A DNA stretch of 9,281 bases, taken from contig JALSYJ010000256.1 of the NCBI GenBank assembly GCA_027071965.1, positions 1 through 9,281 on the forward strand, in the 5' to 3' direction. Origin of the DNA: Robiginitomaculum sp. (lineage in GTDB: Bacteria > Pseudomonadota > Alphaproteobacteria > Caulobacterales > Maricaulaceae). The notes beneath the pieces are model-generated. The model was not told the DNA's origin. It did no database searches and was given only the letters and a program-made list of their open reading frames with translations. Position 1 is the stretch's first letter. The number at the start of each line of letters is the position of its first letter. Made by a program: the position numbers and the translations under genes. Below, in pieces: positions 6,178 to 9,281 of this stretch.

Positions 6178-6180
6178 TCT

Positions 6181-7197
6181 CTAAAAAAACAATTTGCTTA
6201 GCTTAAGGTTCTGTCCCTGATAATGGCTGCCACCATTGCCATAAAGCGCAGATGGTTCCCCCTGCATTGGTTCAAACACCAATCGGGCAATGTTCTGGCC
6301 GTCTCCGAGCAGAAACGGCACATCACGGCCGCGAACCTCCAATACACCTTTGGCCGGGGCAGAACCGTTACCAAAGCCCGGATCAAAGAACCCGGCATAA
6401 TGCACCCTGAACTCGCCAATATCTGTTGCTATCGGTGCCATTTCTGCGGCCATATGCGGTGGGATAAGGATGTTTTCCTTGGAGGCCAGAATGTAAAACT
6501 CTCCGGGATCAAGGATTAAATGCCCGTTTCTTGTAAACAGCGGCTCCCAGAAATCTTCTTTTGGATGCTTGCCAATAGCTGACAGGTCAAGCACGCTGCA
6601 ATGGCGCTTGGCTCGATATCCGGCCAGACCGGATCGGGGCAGGGAAATCGATACGGTTTGCGTGCGCTGTTGGCTTGTTTCTTCCCTGTTATCGCCCACA
6701 GCCCGCAACCGCAATTGCGCCAGCCTGTCTCCTTTGCGTGCCAGTATTGAAAAAGTGCGCGGACATATCTCAATCCATAGCGGGCCGCTATATCCTGCAG
6801 GAACCGTGTCAAAACTGACACTTTGGTCACAAATAACCCTCGTAAAAACATCAATCCTGCCAGTGGAGCTTTTCGGATTGGCCCGCCCTGCAATGTCTGC
6901 AGGAAGCTGCAAACCCTCAAGCAGGGGCACCAGATAAATACACCCGGTTTCAAGAACGGCCCCGGCGGTTAAGTCTATTTTATGCATAACCAGAGGTTTG
7001 TTCAGCAATTCGGATACTTTTGCGCGCAGACCGGGTAAAAAACTGGCCCGAATCCGATAGGCACAGTCACCAAGACGCAAATCCAGCGAAGCAGGCTGTA
7101 TCTGATCCTGATCCAACGGGGTTTCATGCAAAATATGATTGTTGTTGAGTAGATTGCGGATCGCCATATCAGGCAGAATGCCGGGAGCTTGGGTCAT
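6181..7197 (-). CDS. dcd: dCTP deaminase, long two-domain alphaproteobacterial form
   Basis: A 338-residue enzyme converting dCTP to dUTP plus ammonia, feeding dTMP synthesis. It is the long alphaproteobacterial type, in which two dUTPase-like domains are joined in one chain; classical Dcd has about 190 residues. First half: GILPD (6-10), QPASLDLRLG (34-43), GRANPKSSTGR (104-114), FDTVPAGYSGPLWIEI with E143 at the position expected for the catalytic glutamate. Second half: LDPGEFYIL (229-237), EMAPIATDIG (252-261), YAGFFDPGFG (267-276), LEVRGRDVPF (286-295) and the C-terminal YQGQ (326-329). The start at 7197 is chosen because GILPD is normally near the N-terminus; its ribosome binding site (GAGAG) is weak. 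It is convergent with the ChaN-like gene and divergent from rplY. No convincing promoter was found. Confidence 0.93.
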   Translation of the reverse strand: MTQAPGILPDMAIRNLLNNNHILHETPLDQDQIQPASLDLRLGDCAYRIRASFLPGLRAKVSELLNKPLVMHKIDLTAGAVLETGCIYLVPLLEGLQLPADIAGRANPKSSTGRIDVFTRVICDQSVSFDTVPAGYSGPLWIEICPRTFSILARKGDRLAQLRLRAVGDNREETSQQRTQTVSISLPRSGLAGYRAKRHCSVLDLSAIGKHPKEDFWEPLFTRNGHLILDPGEFYILASKENILIPPHMAAEMAPIATDIGEFRVHYAGFFDPGFGNGSAPAKGVLEVRGRDVPFLLGDGQNIARLVFEPMQGEPSALYGNGGSHYQGQNLKLSKLFF

Positions 7198-7318
7198 GGG
7201 CTTTGGACTCTCATTAAACCAGAAAAAGCTGTGGCGATTCTATTACTGCTGACAAGATATCCCTTTTGGCCCGGTGGAAAATTTGTGCTGATCCGGCAGT
7301 GTAAACGGTTTTTGATGC

Positions 7319-7347
7319 TTGCGCGAAAGACAATCTTCGCCTATAGA
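7319..7347 (+). promoter_or_regulatory. Likely promoter of the rplY-pth-ychF group
   Basis: TTGCGC at 7319-7324, a 17-nt spacer, then TATAGA at 7342-7347 and a G/C-rich discriminator (CCGCGCTCG). Start of transcription would be near 7354, leaving a leader of about 100 nt before the rplY ATG. The G/C-rich discriminator is typical of ribosomal-component promoters under growth-rate or stringent control; that regulation is inferred. Confidence 0.45.
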
Positions 7348-7386
7348 CCGCGCTCGAATTTGAATGTGCCCAATGAATGGGCGTGG

Positions 7387-7416
7387 GGGCTTGTGCAAAA
7401 TCCTTGTGCAAAGCCC
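7387..7416 (+). promoter_or_regulatory. Hairpin in the rplY mRNA leader
   Basis: GGGCTT (7387-7392) pairs with AAGCCC (7411-7416). After a single bulged G, TGCA (7394-7397) pairs with TGCA (7407-7410), closing a 9-nt loop. Two direct copies of TTGTGCAAA (7391-7399 and 7404-7412) make up its sides. It ends 37 nt before the rplY start. There is no T-tract and no obvious overlap with the ribosome binding site, so it may be an mRNA stability or regulatory structure; function unproven. Confidence 0.4.
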
Positions 7417-7453
7417 TCAGACAAGAATAGAATTTTGAAAAGGCTTGAAGCAA

Positions 7454-8113
7454 ATGGCTGATATTTGTCTGAATGTGGAAGTGCGCGAAAACACCGGAAC
7501 CGGCGGCGCGCGTGCGGCTCGCAGGGCCGGATTGGTACCAGGCATTTTATATGGTGGTGGTCTGGATAATGTAGCGATTAGCCTAAAGGCCAACGAAGTG
7601 TACAAGGCGATCATGTCCGGGGACTTTATCAATAATACAATTACCATTGAGCACAAAGGCGAGAAGCAATTAGTCATCACCCGCGATGTGCAGTTTCATC
7701 CGGTAAATGATCAGGCTATGCACGTTGATATGTACCGGGTTGATGCCGATCAGATTATTGAGATCGATGTATCTGTTAACTTCATCAATCATGAACAGTC
7801 TCCGGGCCTTAAAAAAGGCGGAGCTCTTAATGTTGTGCGTCATGAAATTGCTCTGATGTGCCCTGCCGGTGATATACCTTCATCCATTGAGGTTGATCTT
7901 ACCGGTTATGAAATTGGTGATTCGGCACACATCTCCAAAATTGAACTGCCCAAAAATGTTACCCCGGCCATTACTGACAGAGACTTTACCATCGCTACAG
8001 TTACCGGCTCACGGGCTGCGGTGGTTGAAGCGGAGGAAGCTGCCGAAGAAGCTGCTGCTGCCGAAGCGGCTGCTGCCGAGGCTGCTGCTGCCGAGGAAGC
8101 TGCCGAAGACTAA
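7454..8113 (+). CDS. rplY: 50S ribosomal protein bL25 (CTC/TL5 long form)
   Basis: A 219-residue bL25, the large-subunit protein that binds 5S rRNA. The N-terminal 5S-binding domain covers about 1-95, starting with LNVEVRENTGTGGARAARRAG and ILYGGG, and includes the TRDVQFHPV strand (about 76-84). The TL5-type C-terminal beta domain follows (about 95-190), with SPGLKKGGALNVVRHE and ISKIELP. Residues from about 191 form an acidic Ala/Glu tail made of EAAAA-like repeats, encoded by GCTGCTGCC-rich DNA, as is common in alphaproteobacterial members. The ATG at 7454 is used; a TTG 9 nt upstream is rejected because MADIC fits the family start. AAAAGG lies 10 nt before the ATG. The gene is first of rplY-pth-ychF. 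Confidence 0.95.
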   Translation: MADICLNVEVRENTGTGGARAARRAGLVPGILYGGGLDNVAISLKANEVYKAIMSGDFINNTITIEHKGEKQLVITRDVQFHPVNDQAMHVDMYRVDADQIIEIDVSVNFINHEQSPGLKKGGALNVVRHEIALMCPAGDIPSSIEVDLTGYEIGDSAHISKIELPKNVTPAITDRDFTIATVTGSRAAVVEAEEAAEEAAAAEAAAAEAAAAEEAAED

Positions 8114-8187
8114 CGCGCCCAACTCTCTGGCATCGGTGGTTTTATATTCGGGGCTCTGTTGGCTTACTGAAGTGCAAGGAAGCTGTC

Positions 8188-8799
8188 ATGTATTTGTTGG
8201 TTGGCCTTGGAAACCCGGATGCTAAATACGCCGGTAATCGCCACAATGTAGGATATATGGTTCTTGATGCCATAGCAGAAACCTTTGGACAGCGAAGCTG
8301 GGCTGCACGGTTTTCTGGAGCCTGTGCAGAAATATTCATTGATACCGATCAGGGCCGGGCCAAGGTTTTGCTGTTAAAGCCTGCGACCTATTATAATGAA
8401 AGCGGACGGGCAGTTCGGGCGGCGATGGATTTTTACAAGCTAAGAACTAATCAGATTTGCGTCTTTCATGACGAACTGGCACTGGCTCCTGGCAAATTTC
8501 GCATCAAATATGGTGGCGGTTCTGCCGGAAATAATGGCATTAAATCAGTGGCATCCACTTTGGGGCCGGATTTCTGGCGCGCACGCATTGGCATTGGCCA
8601 TCCCGGCGATAAAACCAGGGTCACCAGCTATGTGCTAAAAGATTTTGCAAAATCAGAACAAGGCTGGTTGCGCGAGCTTACCGGGGCCATAACTCATGCC
8701 TTACCGCTATTGATTGCAGATAAAACAGATGCGTTTCAGACCAAAGTTACGCATTTGGCTCCGGCACCAGATAATGAAAGACAGAATAATGGGATTTAA
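8188..8799 (+). CDS. pth: Peptidyl-tRNA hydrolase
   Basis: A 203-residue bacterial Pth that cleaves the ester bond in peptidyl-tRNAs dropped from ribosomes, freeing tRNA for reuse. GLGNP (6-10) with N9, Y14 and RHNVG (18-22) with the catalytic H19 are present, followed by KPATYYNESG with the conserved Asn, HDELALAPG with the conserved Asp, and IGIGHPGDK. One conserved block differs: the usual GGHNGL reads AGNNGI here, so the histidine before the conserved Asn is Asn. The start has AAGGAAG about 5 nt upstream. It follows rplY by 74 nt with no terminator seen, and its last 11 nt overlap the start of ychF, indicating co-transcription and coupled translation. Confidence 0.96.
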   Translation: MYLLVGLGNPDAKYAGNRHNVGYMVLDAIAETFGQRSWAARFSGACAEIFIDTDQGRAKVLLLKPATYYNESGRAVRAAMDFYKLRTNQICVFHDELALAPGKFRIKYGGGSAGNNGIKSVASTLGPDFWRARIGIGHPGDKTRVTSYVLKDFAKSEQGWLRELTGAITHALPLLIADKTDAFQTKVTHLAPAPDNERQNNGI

Positions 8800-9281
8800 G
8801 TGTGGTATTGTCGGATTACCCAATGTGGGCAAATCAACCTTGTTTAATGCTCTGACGCAAACGGCAAATGCCCAGGCCGCCAATTATCCGTTTTGCACCA
8901 TTGAACCTAATGTGGGCGAGGTAGCAGTACCAGAGGCAAGACTGTTTGAACTGGCCAGATTATCTGGCTCCAAGGAAATCATTCCAGCCAGGATGAATTT
9001 TGTCGATATTGCCGGTCTGGTCGAAGGCGCCTCCAAGGGTGAAGGTTTGGGCAATCAGTTTCTGGCAACTATCCGCGAAGTAGATGCCATAGTTTATGTG
9101 CTTCGCTGTTTTAAGGATGATGACATCACCCATGTCACAGGCGAGATAGATCCCTTGGCCGATTTGGCAGTGGTGGAAACCGAGCTGATGCTGGCAGATA
9201 TGGCCAGTCTGGAAAAACGCAGAGCTGCTCACGAGAAAAAAGCCAGATCCGGCGATAAGGAGGCCAAAGCTGCAATTGTAT
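8789..9281 (+). CDS. ychF: Ribosome-binding ATPase YchF, N-terminal part (continues beyond window)
   Basis: The first 164 residues of YchF/OLA1, an Obg-related P-loop protein that binds ribosomes and, unusually for the family, prefers ATP; in E. coli it is linked to the oxidative stress response. Full length is about 363-370 residues. The start MGFKCGIVGLPNVGKSTLFN gives the G1 loop at residues 9-17. NYPFCTIEPNVG (about 32-43) and DIAGLVEGASKGEGLGNQFL (about 73-92) are YchF hallmarks; the last contains the G3 motif. VYVLRCF follows. The coiled-coil insert begins near 139-164 (LEKRRAAHEKKA). The NxxE specificity motif and TGS domain lie beyond the window. The start overlaps pth by 11 nt in another frame, and the ribosome binding site is weak (GAAAGA). 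Confidence 0.95.
   Translation, partial: MGFKCGIVGLPNVGKSTLFNALTQTANAQAANYPFCTIEPNVGEVAVPEARLFELARLSGSKEIIPARMNFVDIAGLVEGASKGEGLGNQFLATIREVDAIVYVLRCFKDDDITHVTGEIDPLADLAVVETELMLADMASLEKRRAAHEKKARSGDKEAKAAIV

Noticed and set aside
7445..7453. TTG start for rplY
   Set aside because: The ATG at 7454 gives the normal bL25 N-terminus with a usable ribosome binding site.
8960..9232. Minus-strand open frame within the ychF region
   Set aside because: The plus strand carries the G1 and DIAGLVEGASKGEG motifs of YchF in one continuous frame; the opposite frame is a shadow.

Overview
The window looks like chromosome of an alphaproteobacterium of moderate G+C content. The main clues are the long two-domain form of dCTP deaminase, the conserved gene order ribosomal protein bL25 - peptidyl-tRNA hydrolase - YchF, and the style of the housekeeping genes. 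No genus can be named from the sequence. There is no phage, integrase, transposase or CRISPR gene here. Protein-coding content is ordinary, and the unusual material lies between the genes.

Layout. (1) 1-1054, minus strand: N-terminal 351 residues of a class III PLP aminotransferase, running off the left edge. (2) 1262-1338, plus strand: tRNA-Arg(ACG) with its own promoter. Immediately behind it sit three tandem 67-bp repeats whose unit starts inside the tRNA 3' end (1331-1524). (3) 1546-4459, minus strand: a four-gene run transcribed in the order SDR/epimerase, MmcQ/YjbR protein, two-domain sulfurtransferase, AhpD-like carboxymuconolactone decarboxylase family protein. The first pair overlaps by ATGA and the last pair is 17 nt apart, so an operon is likely. 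(4) 4608-5678, plus strand: a ChaN-type lipoprotein. (5) 5679-6180: a 502-bp convergent intergenic region. It holds six short hairpin units with variable loops and compensatory stem changes, followed by five alternating-orientation copies of an 18-nt A/T-rich arm. (6) 6181-7197, minus strand: dcd. (7) 7454-9281, plus strand: rplY, pth and the start of ychF, led by a recognisable promoter and a leader hairpin.

How the genes work together. The tRNA, bL25, Pth and YchF all serve translation: 5S rRNA-binding ribosomal protein, recycling of peptidyl-tRNA, and a ribosome-associated ATPase. Dcd makes dUTP for dTMP synthesis. The minus-strand operon combines sulfur transfer and a CxxC-thiol protein with an SDR enzyme and a YjbR-fold protein; a redox or thiol theme is possible but unproven.

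The two repeat regions are the best candidates for something undescribed. Both lie between convergent genes, both can fold, and one starts within a tRNA gene in the manner of the E. coli tyrT repeats.
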